Shown piece by piece: positions 53,002 to 61,516 of a DNA stretch of 64,000 nucleotides (positions within the stretch are counted from its first letter, which is position 1; every line of letters starts with the position of its first letter). Below the pieces are notes generated by a model. It was not told the origin of the DNA, did no database searches, and worked only from the letters and a program-made list of their open reading frames with translations. Made by a program: the position numbers and the translations under genes. This stretch comes from Pseudomonadota bacterium (lineage in GTDB: Bacteria; Pseudomonadota; Alphaproteobacteria; Rhodospirillales; Magnetospirillaceae). Location: assembly GCA_021793155.1 (NCBI GenBank), contig JAJYTF010000028.1:1-64000 (forward strand), read 5' to 3'.

Positions 53002-53586
53002 TTACAGCCGCTTGCTCAGGGTGAACACGCCGCGCATGTCGCCCAGCTTGAAGCCCGTGGCCTTGTCGCCCGGATAGAGTTCCTGCAGCTTGGCCTTGAG
53101 TTCGGGTTTGACCTCGGTGCCGTGGCAGTTGAGGCAGACTTCCCCGGTGGGAATAGCCTTGATGAAGCGGAAAACCTTGGCTCCATTTTGTTCGACGATC
53201 TCGGCCTTGACCAGGTCGGCGGCGGATTCGCCTTTGGCGATCCGCGCCTGGAATTCCTTCATGACCTTGGTTTCGTAGCTGTCGGGGGCCGAGGCCGGAT
53301 TGCGCGGCTTGAGGCTCGTGCGCTTGACCGTCCAGCCGCTGCGTTGCGAGATGTCGGCGGCGATTTCCGGGGCCTGTTCGTGGCAGACGGATATGGCATT
53401 TGCCGGTCCGCCCGCTGCCATGGCTCCCTTGAGCACGGCCTGCAGGTTGCCGGCATATTCCTTGACCAGGCCGGCGGCTTCGGTCTTGAGCTGGGGCGAC
53501 GGTTCGTCGGCGAAGGCGGACGTTGGTGCGGTGGCCAGGGTGGCGGCGACCATCAAGGGAAACAGGACAACGGACTTGCGCAGCAT
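53002..53586 (-). CDS. Secreted haem-type DUF3365 (Tll0287-like) protein
   Basis: 194 residues from MLRKSVVLFPLMVAATLATAPTSAFADEP (Sec signal peptide, cut after AFA); the much longer open frame upstream is noise. The DUF3365 fold is indicated by 'GAMAAGGPANAISVCHEQAPEIAADISQRSGWTVKRTSLKPRNPASAPDSYETKVM', and the c-type haem motif CxxCH by 'GEVCLNCHGTEV' near residue 145. It is a periplasmic cytochrome-like sensor or electron carrier. It is separated from the TDT channel gene upstream by an intrinsic terminator. Confidence 0.9.
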   Translation of the reverse strand: MLRKSVVLFPLMVAATLATAPTSAFADEPSPQLKTEAAGLVKEYAGNLQAVLKGAMAAGGPANAISVCHEQAPEIAADISQRSGWTVKRTSLKPRNPASAPDSYETKVMKEFQARIAKGESAADLVKAEIVEQNGAKVFRFIKAIPTGEVCLNCHGTEVKPELKAKLQELYPGDKATGFKLGDMRGVFTLSKRL

Positions 53587-53633
53587 GAACACTCTCTCCG
53601 ACGGTAGATTTTGAATTATGCGGATCAACAACG

Positions 53634-53670
53634 GGAAAACGCCGCGGTTTAGGGGGCGGACCGCGGCGTT
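53634..53670 (-). terminator. Intrinsic terminator of the TDT channel transcript
   Basis: On the minus strand, AACGCCGCGGT pairs perfectly with ACCGCGGCGTT and is followed by TT. It lies between the TDT gene (upstream) and the start of the DUF3365 gene, so the two are separate transcripts. Confidence 0.8.
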
Positions 53671-53792
53671 CCCTACGGCCGAGGCTTTAAAGGAGGGCAG
53701 GGGAACCCCGCCTCGGCGGATTTGAACACATTCAATATAGCTAATGTATTGCGTTGAACGTCGGGGCGCAACCGGAAAGCGACCGAATACCC

Positions 53793-54764
53793 CTATTCCG
53801 GGCGACATATTTCGCGGTGGAGGACCGCGGTGACGGTGCGCGCCGACAGGCCGACGATGACCAGCGCCAGCAGGGCGAACAGCAGGAGCCCGGCCTGATG
53901 ATAAAAGGCGGTGCCGGTGCGCTCGGCCATGGCCAGGGTGGCGACGGTGAAGGCAGCCAAGGGAAATGAATATGCCCACCACGACAGGCTGAAGCTCTGG
54001 CGGGCAAATTTCGGCAGCTGGGGAATCAACAGCAGGAAGATGAACGCGGCCGAGGAATAAAGCAGGCGGGCAAAACCGTCGACACTGCCGTTCAGCGCCA
54101 ACCAGGCAAGAAAGCCGGCCGATGGCGGGGCCAGCATGATGAACATGGTGGGGATCAGGCGGCCGGGCAGGGGGTGGTGGAAGAACAAGCGGTAGACGAC
54201 GATAGTCAGGAGAACCAGCCAGAACAACAGGCCGACGGCGAAAAAGAACCACGAGAGATCCGGCGGCGCATGGCGTACCCCGGCGATCGGTACCAGGATG
54301 TTTCCCACCACGGGGAAGAACCATGCCGGACTTATGTGCACGACCTCGTAACGGGTGTGGTTGATCCACGAAGTCATCACCAGAACAGTGAGCAGCAGGT
54401 GCAGCGCTGTGCCCGCGGTCCACAAAAGCCGGGAAATTCCGGCGTCGACCGGCAGGGCGGCGACCGACAGCAGGATCAGGCTGATCGAAGCCGTGGGGAA
54501 AAAGCTGATGCGCACCGGATGGCGCCATTCCTCGGCCACCGCAGAGCCGCGGGTGGCGGCCTTGATCAGATAGATGAGCGCCAGAACAGCGAACAGCCCG
54601 GCGCTGAAGGCGAACAACGACTGCCCGACCCGTCCGGAAAGCCCGTGCATCGCTTCGATCTTCTGGGTGGCAATGGCCATCCCGGAAAGTCCCATGACGG
54701 CGGCGAAGAAGGATATGGGAAAATGGCGGAGGCGGTCGGGATTAAGCTCAGTCAGGCTGGACAT
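53793..54764 (-). CDS. SLAC1/TDT-family anion channel or transporter
   Basis: Start at MSSLTELNPDRLRHFPISFFAAVMGLSG (323 residues), since the earlier frame has no family sequence. About ten membrane helices, with the TehA/SLAC1 pattern 'FPISFFAAVMGLSGMAIA', 'SWINHTRYEVVHISPAWFFPVVGNILVPIAG', and 'WWAYSFPLAAFTVATLAMAE'. Relatives move C4-dicarboxylates, sulfite, tellurite or nitrate. It is downstream of a Crp/Fnr regulator gene, 88 bases apart. Confidence 0.88.
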   Translation of the reverse strand: MSSLTELNPDRLRHFPISFFAAVMGLSGMAIATQKIEAMHGLSGRVGQSLFAFSAGLFAVLALIYLIKAATRGSAVAEEWRHPVRISFFPTASISLILLSVAALPVDAGISRLLWTAGTALHLLLTVLVMTSWINHTRYEVVHISPAWFFPVVGNILVPIAGVRHAPPDLSWFFFAVGLLFWLVLLTIVVYRLFFHHPLPGRLIPTMFIMLAPPSAGFLAWLALNGSVDGFARLLYSSAAFIFLLLIPQLPKFARQSFSLSWWAYSFPLAAFTVATLAMAERTGTAFYHQAGLLLFALLALVIVGLSARTVTAVLHREICRPE

Positions 54765-54852
54765 GGGGCTCCGGCGGGAAATATAGAAATATTCTAATAT
54801 ATATCTCCCTGCCGGCGGAATGCGCAACCCGGATTGGCCTGGCTTCAGCGAA

Positions 54853-55557
54853 TCAGCAGTCGGCCGAACCGATACATTCAAGCTGGTCGATGTCGCAGCG
54901 GTAGCGATTGGGCGACAATTCAAAAATGGCGTCCTGGCGCTTGAGTTCGGCGACGGTGCGGCTCGCATGCTCGGTGGTGATCCCCAGCATGGCGCCTAGG
55001 TCCTCGCGGGAAAACAGGGTCACCGTCCCGTCGGGTTCGACAAGGTGGATCAGCAGCCGGGCCAGCCGTTGCGGCGCCTTGCCGGTGGACAGTTCGGTCA
55101 GCCAGTCGTCCGCTTGGCGCAGCGCTTCGTGCCATCGCTGCATCAATTGTCCGTGCAGGCGTGGGGTTTCGCGGGACAAGCGCTCGACGACCTGCCGCGG
55201 GATGCGGCAGACGGACGTCGGTTGCAGGGCGACGGCCGTGTGTTCGTAAGGTTGGCCCAGGGTGACTTCCAGGCCGGCAGTGGCACCGCGTTTGAGCAGG
55301 CGGACGATCCGCTGGGCTCCGTCGGGAAGATATTGGACCAGCTTGATCAGTCCCGAACGCAGCGTGAAAAGCGCCTGTCCGTCGTCGCCCGCGGAATAAA
55401 GGACCTGCCCGGCTTCGAAGTCGATTTCGTCGATGGGCAGGTGGATCAAGCGGAAGTCGGGTTCCTTGAGATCGGCGAACAGCACGAGGTCGCGAATGCC
55501 GCAGTCCTGACACTGCGCGCTTTCCCGCCATACCGCCTCGATCTGACCTCTCTTCAT
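54853..55557 (-). CDS. Crp/Fnr-family transcriptional regulator
   Basis: 234 residues: cyclic-nucleotide-binding-like barrel ~30-145 and winged helix ~160-225. The recognition helix reads 'LGITTEHASRTVAELKRQ', with E-x-x-S-R as in FNR, so TTGAT-N4-ATCAA-type sites are expected. The N-terminus has only two Cys (C16 and C19, 'CQDCG'), fewer than the four ligands of a classical oxygen-sensing FNR. Either one cluster ligand differs or the protein senses something else. It is upstream of the TDT gene and probably regulates it. Confidence 0.9.
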   Translation of the reverse strand: MKRGQIEAVWRESAQCQDCGIRDLVLFADLKEPDFRLIHLPIDEIDFEAGQVLYSAGDDGQALFTLRSGLIKLVQYLPDGAQRIVRLLKRGATAGLEVTLGQPYEHTAVALQPTSVCRIPRQVVERLSRETPRLHGQLMQRWHEALRQADDWLTELSTGKAPQRLARLLIHLVEPDGTVTLFSREDLGAMLGITTEHASRTVAELKRQDAIFELSPNRYRCDIDQLECIGSADC

Positions 55558-55767
55558 AGGTTTCCCCTTGCTCGATCACACATGTGCCATCCACCGGCAA
55601 GTCTCCATATCTCTATCGCCAAAGTCTATACGGTGTGGCTGCGGTATGGCCTTGCGGCAGATATCACAAATTCACATATTCGAATACTTGTCGTCGAGGT
55701 CTCAAGGGGAGAGCCTGCCTACTGAAGGCATCGACTTGGCAGTCCGTGAAATTCAGGAGTGGAAACG

Positions 55768-56370
55768 GTGCCCCAAACATTCTGGGATGAACGCTTTTCC
55801 GAAGAAGGCTTTGTCTACGGCACTGAGCCGAACGCATTTCTTGTCGAGCAGGCCGGCTGTCTTGCGCCGGCAGCACGCGTCCTGGTTCCCGGCGACGGCG
55901 AAGGCCGCAACGGTGTCTGGCTTGCCGGTCGCGGATTCAATGTGCTGTCCGTCGACGCGTCGGCGGTCGGCATTGGCAAAGCGAAGCGTCTGGCGGCAGA
56001 ACGTGGGGTGGATATTGCCACGGAAGTTGCCGATTTGGCTACCTGGAAATGGCCAGTGGCCGCATTCGATGGCGTGGTCGCGGTGTTTCTACACCTTCCT
56101 CCGGCAATTCGCCCGATTGTGCATCACTGCATAGTGGCCGCTCTCAAGCCGGGCGGCATCGTCATCCTGGAAGCCTTTCGTCCCGAACAGCTTGTCTACG
56201 GCACCGGTGGGCCAAAGGACCCGGCCATGCTGTATGAGCCCCGGCAGTTGATGTCGGATTTCGCCGGAACCGAACCGCTGCTTCTGGAAGAGACCCTGAT
56301 CGATCTGGACGAAGGCAAATTTCATAGCGGGCGGGCGGCCACCGTGCGTCTGGTGGCGCGAAAGCGATGA
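55768..56370 (+). CDS. Small class I SAM-dependent methyltransferase
   Basis: 200 residues from the GTG at 55768, placed 8 bases after AGGAG; the next upstream GTG at 55759 overlaps the ribosome site. It begins 'PQTFWDERFSEEGFVYGTEPNAFL'. SAM site: 'ARVLVPGDGEGRNGVWLAGRGFNVLSVDAS'. This pattern belongs to TehB-like tellurite/thiol methyltransferases of unknown natural substrate. It is divergent from the crp/fnr gene and 40 bases before the chemoreceptor. Confidence 0.85.
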   Translation: MPQTFWDERFSEEGFVYGTEPNAFLVEQAGCLAPAARVLVPGDGEGRNGVWLAGRGFNVLSVDASAVGIGKAKRLAAERGVDIATEVADLATWKWPVAAFDGVVAVFLHLPPAIRPIVHHCIVAALKPGGIVILEAFRPEQLVYGTGGPKDPAMLYEPRQLMSDFAGTEPLLLEETLIDLDEGKFHSGRAATVRLVARKR

Positions 56371-56409
56371 AGGGCGTCCCGAAAAAGGGACGATGAAGGG
56401 GGGAAACTG

Positions 56410-57690
56410 ATGATACGGATCCAGATTCCGCCACGGATGATCCTGTTCTTCATCTTGTTGGCGACCCTGACGGCTGCCGGTTCGAGCATCGCGAACGCGT
56501 TGGTCGCATGGAACCTGGCCGGCGAGGCGGCGCAGATCAGTGCGGTCGAGGCCCTGTCGCGGACAGTGGGAAACCTCAATCTTGCCGCCGCCATCATGTG
56601 GCTGGTGGTGGGTGGAGGCATCCTGGCGATGATTTCCGGGTCCATACTGAGGCCGCTCAAAAGCGCGGCGGGGGCGTTGACCACCCTGGCGGGCGGCGAC
56701 CTTTCCGTCACAGTAAATGGAGGCGACAGGCGGGATGAGATCGGCGAGATGGCCCGGGCCGTCGAGGTGTTCAAGGCCAATGCCGTCGAACGCCTGCGAC
56801 TGGCCGAGGCGGAGAAGGCCAGTCTTGCCCGGCGCGATGCGCGTCAGGCGCGCATCGAAGCCCTGACCCGGGAATTCGACGATGCCGTGCTTGGTCTTTT
56901 GAATGCTGTTACCGGCGACGCCAAGACGATGACCCATATGTCGGATTCGATGGCCGGCAATGCCGTGGAAACGCAACAGCGTAGCGCCACCGTGTTGGCG
57001 GCGACGCGGCAGGCCAGTACCAATGTCGATATCATCGCGGCCGCCAATAGCAAGATGCTCGGCGCCATCCAGCAGATCGGCAACCAGGCCTCGCGCTCGT
57101 CCGATATCGCCATGCAGGCGGTCCACGAAGTGGCGAGCACCAGCCAGACGATGGAACGCCTGGCCAACTCGGCGCTGAGGATTGGCGAGGTGACCACGCT
57201 GATCAGTGAGATCGCCAACCAGACCAACCTGCTGGCGCTCAACGCCACCATCGAGGCAGCACGGGCCGGTGATGCCGGCAAGGGCTTCGCGGTGGTGGCC
57301 AACGAGGTGAAGGACCTGGCCAATCAGACCGGGAAGGCCACCGGCGAAATCGCCACTCAAATCGGGGCGATCCAGGATGAAACCAGGGAGGCGGTGAACG
57401 CCATCAAGCATGTCGCCTCGGTGATCGAGGCGATCAACGGCATGGCCGCGAAGATCACCGAGGCGGTGGAGGGCGAGGGAACAGCCATGCGCGCCGTTGT
57501 GCACAATGTGGAACAGGCATCCGAAGGTATCAGGGACGTCGCCGCCAATATCGACAAGGTGGCCGGTGCCGCCGACGACACCGGCCGGATGGCCGCGCAG
57601 GTGCAATCGACCGCGCATGTGCTGATGAGCGGCAGCGGCAATCTGCGCCGGGCGGTGGAAACCTTCCTCGACAGCGTGAAGAGAATCTGA
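56410..57690 (+). CDS. Methyl-accepting chemotaxis protein
   Basis: 426 residues. Two membrane helices (~10-32 and ~56-78) enclose a very short loop of ~25 residues, so there is no proper periplasmic sensor domain. HAMP ~80-130 ('[54 protein letters not shown]'), then the signalling domain with the hairpin tip '[40 protein letters not shown]'. It may sense a membrane/redox state or act through a partner. The gene is followed by a convergent EAL-CBS-GGDDF gene. Confidence 0.93.
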   Translation: MIRIQIPPRMILFFILLATLTAAGSSIANALVAWNLAGEAAQISAVEALSRTVGNLNLAAAIMWLVVGGGILAMISGSILRPLKSAAGALTTLAGGDLSVTVNGGDRRDEIGEMARAVEVFKANAVERLRLAEAEKASLARRDARQARIEALTREFDDAVLGLLNAVTGDAKTMTHMSDSMAGNAVETQQRSATVLAATRQASTNVDIIAAANSKMLGAIQQIGNQASRSSDIAMQAVHEVASTSQTMERLANSALRIGEVTTLISEIANQTNLLALNATIEAARAGDAGKGFAVVANEVKDLANQTGKATGEIATQIGAIQDETREAVNAIKHVASVIEAINGMAAKITEAVEGEGTAMRAVVHNVEQASEGIRDVAANIDKVAGAADDTGRMAAQVQSTAHVLMSGSGNLRRAVETFLDSVKRI

Positions 57691-57741
57691 GGGCGTTCTT
57701 CACGGTTCCGCGATTGCCGGCGATGGCCGCTTTTCTTCCTG

Positions 57742-59514
57742 TTACGCCTCGGCCAATGCGTTCGGGTTGTTCATCGCGCATTCCAGCGCCGCCACGGCCA
57801 TCTTCGACGCGGAAGCCTTGGCCTCCTTCTTGCGGGAGGCGATCGCCGCGCTGACGTCGTCGACGGTGCGCGTGGCGCAGCAGTCGGCCACTTCAACGAG
57901 GACCGCGCTTGCCGAAAGCAGGGGAAAGGATTTTTGGTGGCCGTCGCGGTCGGGTGCGACGATATAGCCGCAGCGCCTGGCTTCGGCGTCATAGAAGCTT
58001 TCGGCGTCCGAGGTGAATTTGGCGATCAGATCCCCGATCATCTCGCGGGCGTCGGCCACGGCGGTATTCGAAAGGCCGATGAAGAAGTCATCGCCGCCGA
58101 TATGGCCGAGGAACCAGGTTGCCGGAGCGGCTGCCTTGCGCATCAATTCGGCGAACAGCAGGATGGCCCGGTCGCCCTGGCGGAAGCCATAGGTGTCGTT
58201 GAACGGCTTGAAGTTGTCGAAGTCGATATAGACCAGCACGCCGCTGGCGCCGCGCGACAGCAATTTTGTGACGTAGTCGTCGATCAGGGCGTTGCCGGGC
58301 AGCTTGGTCAGGGGGTTTTCGTCCCTAGCCCGGGCCAGTGTCTTTTCGTGCATTGCACGGATCAGCGAGCGTGCGCTTAGGAAGCCCTGATAGACCAATT
58401 GCTCGGCGATGAGGATGCCGTCGGCATCCTCTTCGGTCGAATAGATGGCGAGCAATTGGTCGAGGGGCGTGTTGATGTCGGCGATGGGGCAGCGCGACAT
58501 GAAATTGCGCAATGTGCGACCCAGGCTGCGGTTGGCGATCAGCTCTTTGCCGAAGGCCGAATAGGCGTAGTTGCGGAGATTTCGCTCACGCAGGACGCCG
58601 ATCGGCTGGCCGAGTTGGTCGACTACCGGGACGACGGCTTGGTTGGGATCCCTGGCGACGCGGGCGAAGGCATCGGTCATCGCCGTGTCTACGGCCACCG
58701 CTGGCGTCCTGTCCAGCTGGTCGACGATCCATTTGTGGTCGATCAGCCGGCGGCTGCGGTCCTGGCGGGCCAGTTCCTCGACCTGGGGGAAATGGGTACC
58801 GGCCTCCGCCGGGTCGAGCACCGGCGGCTGAAGGAAGAACCCCTGCACCAGGTCGCAGCCCAACTCGCGGCAGACCATCAGTTCGCGGGCAGTTTCGACG
58901 CCGACGGCGATAACTTCGATGCCCAGGGTATGGGCGGTGGTCACCAATTGCGAGAGCAACACCCGCTTGCGCGCCACGCTGTCCACTCCTTCGACGAAGG
59001 CGCGGTCGATCTTCAGGAAATCGAGGTCGCAATGCTGCAGCAGGACCAGGCCACGGCCCCCGGTGGCGAAGCGGTCGAGCGCGACCATGGCCTCCTGGCC
59101 GCGTACCAGGCGAACCCAGTCGGCCGCCGCCGCCGCCGGGCCGTCGAACCCGTCGACCTCGTTGACGACCTGGGCGGCATAGGGGCCGAGCAGGTCCCGG
59201 GTGGCGCGGACTACGGCGTCGGTCTGGCTGCCGACCCGATGGTCGAGGTTGGCGAACAGGAGGCGGTGGCGCATCGCCGGTAAGAAGGCGGCTTTTTCCG
59301 CGGCACGGCGGCGCACGGTCAATTCCAGCTCGGCCAACGTCCCCTGCGCGTGGTGGGCGTCGAACAGTGCCCTTATGCCTGCTGCCCCGGAGCGGAGATG
59401 CGGGCGGGCCAGGATCTCATAACCCAGACATTGGCCTGTGTGGATATTGGCGATAGCCTGGAAGGCCGCCGTCACCTGCAGATCAATCGGCTTTGCTGCC
59501 TTGGCGAGAGTCAC
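57742..59514 (-). CDS. EAL-CBS-GGDEF hybrid signalling protein
   Basis: 590 residues. Order: EAL-type ~10-240 (LGYEILARP in place of EAL; the DDFGTG motif reads LDRFATG so the second Asp is Arg), CBS pair ~260-395 ('TPAVAVDTAMTDAFARVARDPNQAVVPVVDQLGQPIGVLRERNL'), GGDEF ~400-565 ('LTKLPGNALIDDYVTKLLSRGASGVLVYIDFDNFKPFNDTYGFRQGD', signature GGDDF). The phosphodiesterase half is probably dead and the cyclase signature is non-standard. CBS domains usually bind adenine nucleotides. No membrane segment. Confidence 0.88.
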   Translation of the reverse strand: MTLAKAAKPIDLQVTAAFQAIANIHTGQCLGYEILARPHLRSGAAGIRALFDAHHAQGTLAELELTVRRRAAEKAAFLPAMRHRLLFANLDHRVGSQTDAVVRATRDLLGPYAAQVVNEVDGFDGPAAAAADWVRLVRGQEAMVALDRFATGGRGLVLLQHCDLDFLKIDRAFVEGVDSVARKRVLLSQLVTTAHTLGIEVIAVGVETARELMVCRELGCDLVQGFFLQPPVLDPAEAGTHFPQVEELARQDRSRRLIDHKWIVDQLDRTPAVAVDTAMTDAFARVARDPNQAVVPVVDQLGQPIGVLRERNLRNYAYSAFGKELIANRSLGRTLRNFMSRCPIADINTPLDQLLAIYSTEEDADGILIAEQLVYQGFLSARSLIRAMHEKTLARARDENPLTKLPGNALIDDYVTKLLSRGASGVLVYIDFDNFKPFNDTYGFRQGDRAILLFAELMRKAAAPATWFLGHIGGDDFFIGLSNTAVADAREMIGDLIAKFTSDAESFYDAEARRCGYIVAPDRDGHQKSFPLLSASAVLVEVADCCATRTVDDVSAAIASRKKEAKASASKMAVAALECAMNNPNALAEA

Positions 59515-59689
59515 GGGTGATACCGACCCTGTTGATCACCGTGCCGGGCGCCTCGGCGAAAGTCTTCCTTGCGACGCCGCCAAGACGATACTCTCAGATA
59601 TCCCGTGAGCTCAACTGGATGTCAGGAGTGACATGGAAATTTAATTTGCCAATTTGTCCAAGATTCACGACGCCAACAGCGATGATGTT

Positions 59690-60685
59690 TCAATGTGAAC
59701 GATCGATCGCCAAATTGTCGAGGAACTGACGGGTGACAGCATCCCATGAGAACGCTGCGGCGCGGGCGATGCAGCTCTTGGGCGGGATATCAAGCGCCAT
59801 AAGAGCAGCCGACCGAAGATCCTCTGACAATGCGCCGGCCTCGGAGTCGCCGATGACGTCGAGCGGGCCGGGGACCGGGAAGGCGGCGACAGGAACGCCG
59901 CAGGCCAGCGCCTCCAGCATCACCAAGCCGAAGGTATCCGTACGGCTGGGAAAGACGAAGGCATCGGCTCCGTTGTAATAATGGGCGAGTTCAGCATCTC
60001 CGGAAGCGGTAATGAACATAGCCTGTGGAAAGCGGCGCATCAATTGTTCTCTTTGTGGGCCGCTTCCCAGCACTATCTTCGTACCGGGGAGGTTCAATTC
60101 CAGGAATTCCGGCAAATTCTTTTCGACGGCGACGCGGCCGGTGTAGAGGAACACCGGCCGCGGAAAATGATCGAAGGCGGTTTTCGGCCCGGGCCGGAAC
60201 ACGGTGGTGTCCACGCCGTGGGACCACGGGCGGAGATTGCGGAACCGCCATTGTTCGAGTTCGGTGAAGATCGCCGGCGAGGGGACGAGGACACCGCTGG
60301 ACGGCGCATGAAACCGCCGCACCAAGGCGTAGGGAATGGCCAGCGGCATGCCGGTTCGGGCTTGGACATATTGGGGGAACTTCGTGTGATAGGCCGTGGT
60401 GAAGGGCCGGTGGTGGCGAAGGCACCACGCGCGGGCGGCCCAGCCCAATGGGCCTTCGGTGGCGATATGGATGGCGTCAGGAGCAAATTCCTGCAGTTGG
60501 TGAGCAACCCCGCGGCCGGGAAGGATGGCGAGAGGGATTTGCGGATAGCTTGGGCAGGGCAGGGTCTTGAACTGGTCGGGAGAAATCACCCGCACCAGAT
60601 GCCCGTCGCCGGAAAGATGGTGTTCCAGCGTGCCCAAGACCCGCACGACACCATTCTGCTGCGGATACCATGCATCCGTGACCAA
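59690..60685 (-). CDS. Group 1 (GT4) glycosyltransferase
   Basis: 331 residues from a TTG; the natural start may be a little upstream, at the CTG preceded by GGAGG (…SLRIALVTDAWYPQQNGVVRVLG). The N-terminal acceptor domain has 'NGVVRVLGTLEHHL'; the sugar-nucleotide domain has 'FLYTGRVAVEKNLPEFLEL', 'YYNGADAFVFPSRTDTFGLVMLEALACGVPVAAFPVPGPLDVIG'. This is close to mannosyl-/glycolipid-forming enzymes of the MgtA/SqdX type. It is isolated, so a lipid glycosylation role is an inference. Confidence 0.9.
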   Translation of the reverse strand: MVTDAWYPQQNGVVRVLGTLEHHLSGDGHLVRVISPDQFKTLPCPSYPQIPLAILPGRGVAHQLQEFAPDAIHIATEGPLGWAARAWCLRHHRPFTTAYHTKFPQYVQARTGMPLAIPYALVRRFHAPSSGVLVPSPAIFTELEQWRFRNLRPWSHGVDTTVFRPGPKTAFDHFPRPVFLYTGRVAVEKNLPEFLELNLPGTKIVLGSGPQREQLMRRFPQAMFITASGDAELAHYYNGADAFVFPSRTDTFGLVMLEALACGVPVAAFPVPGPLDVIGDSEAGALSEDLRSAALMALDIPPKSCIARAAAFSWDAVTRQFLDNLAIDRSH

Positions 60686-60822
60686 GGCGATGCGCAGGGA
60701 AGCCTCCGGGTCTTGCTGAATGCGGACCGGGGCGTGGCGTTATCGCCCCCCGGTCGGATGCCCTAAGGTAATGGCCGATCTCGCCGGGCGGCGATAATGA
60801 AGTTTCCGTGAAAGACCTCGGT

Positions 60823-61371
60823 TTACAGGCAGTCCGTGGTTTCTGGCAGAGGCCGCCGGCGTAGAATCTCGTCCTGCCGCAACTTGGTGCAGCAGCCCCC
60901 CGGTGCGGTGACCATGGGAACCGGCAGCCATTCCTCGGGCAAGGGGGCGAGGCCGGGGGCATAGGCGGTCCGCTCGGCCCAACGGCCGAACTCGCGGTCG
61001 AATGTCAGGATGTGCCTGGTCGTCCAGCTGTGGATGAAGTCGCAGAACGCGTCCCTGGCAGGCACCCGGCAAATGGATACGCGTCGCCATTCGAGCAGGC
61101 GCGTGACGACGTAATTGTGGTCCTTGGCATGGGCTTCCCGCGCCGGGAAGTCCCATTTGTCCATGGTTGCTTCCTCGGCCGCCATGTTGCGGGTCAGGAA
61201 TGCCACCAGGGCGTCGACCTTCTGGCAGGTGGAGTCGCCGAGGCAGGATGTGCCGTCGCATTCCACGCCTTGGTCGCACAAATGTCCCAGAAGGTAGAAC
61301 AGGCTTTCGTTGGCGGCGTCCAGGTCTTTGATTTTCGTGGCGAAATTTTCAGACCAGCGCAACGTCTGCAT
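60823..61371 (-). CDS. Hemerythrin-like protein lacking two iron ligands
   Basis: 182 residues: hemerythrin four-helix core ~1-135 ('MQTLRWSENFATKIKDLDAANESLFYLLGHL') plus a Cys-containing tail. Canonical ligands: His in 'D.QH..LF' is Asn21 (DLDAANESLF), His in 'HF..EE' is Asn62 (NMAAEE), while Glu66, His81, His85, His120 and Asp125 are kept. So about two of the five His are lost. It also has nine or so Cys, unusual for the family (clusters at 32-49 and a terminal GGCCTK). It may bind a mononuclear metal or use thiols. Confidence 0.82.
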   Translation of the reverse strand: MQTLRWSENFATKIKDLDAANESLFYLLGHLCDQGVECDGTSCLGDSTCQKVDALVAFLTRNMAAEEATMDKWDFPAREAHAKDHNYVVTRLLEWRRVSICRVPARDAFCDFIHSWTTRHILTFDREFGRWAERTAYAPGLAPLPEEWLPVPMVTAPGGCCTKLRQDEILRRRPLPETTDCL

Positions 61372-61516
61372 AGCGATTCAGTCATTTGGCGGGCCGATGA
61401 CCCTGACGCCTAATTCCCTGGTGTCAAGACCGGACCACTGGGGACCCCGTACCCACCCCAAAAACCCGGCAAAGATCGTACTGGCGGCAAGGGCGTTCGG
61501 CAATGGGAAAACACCC

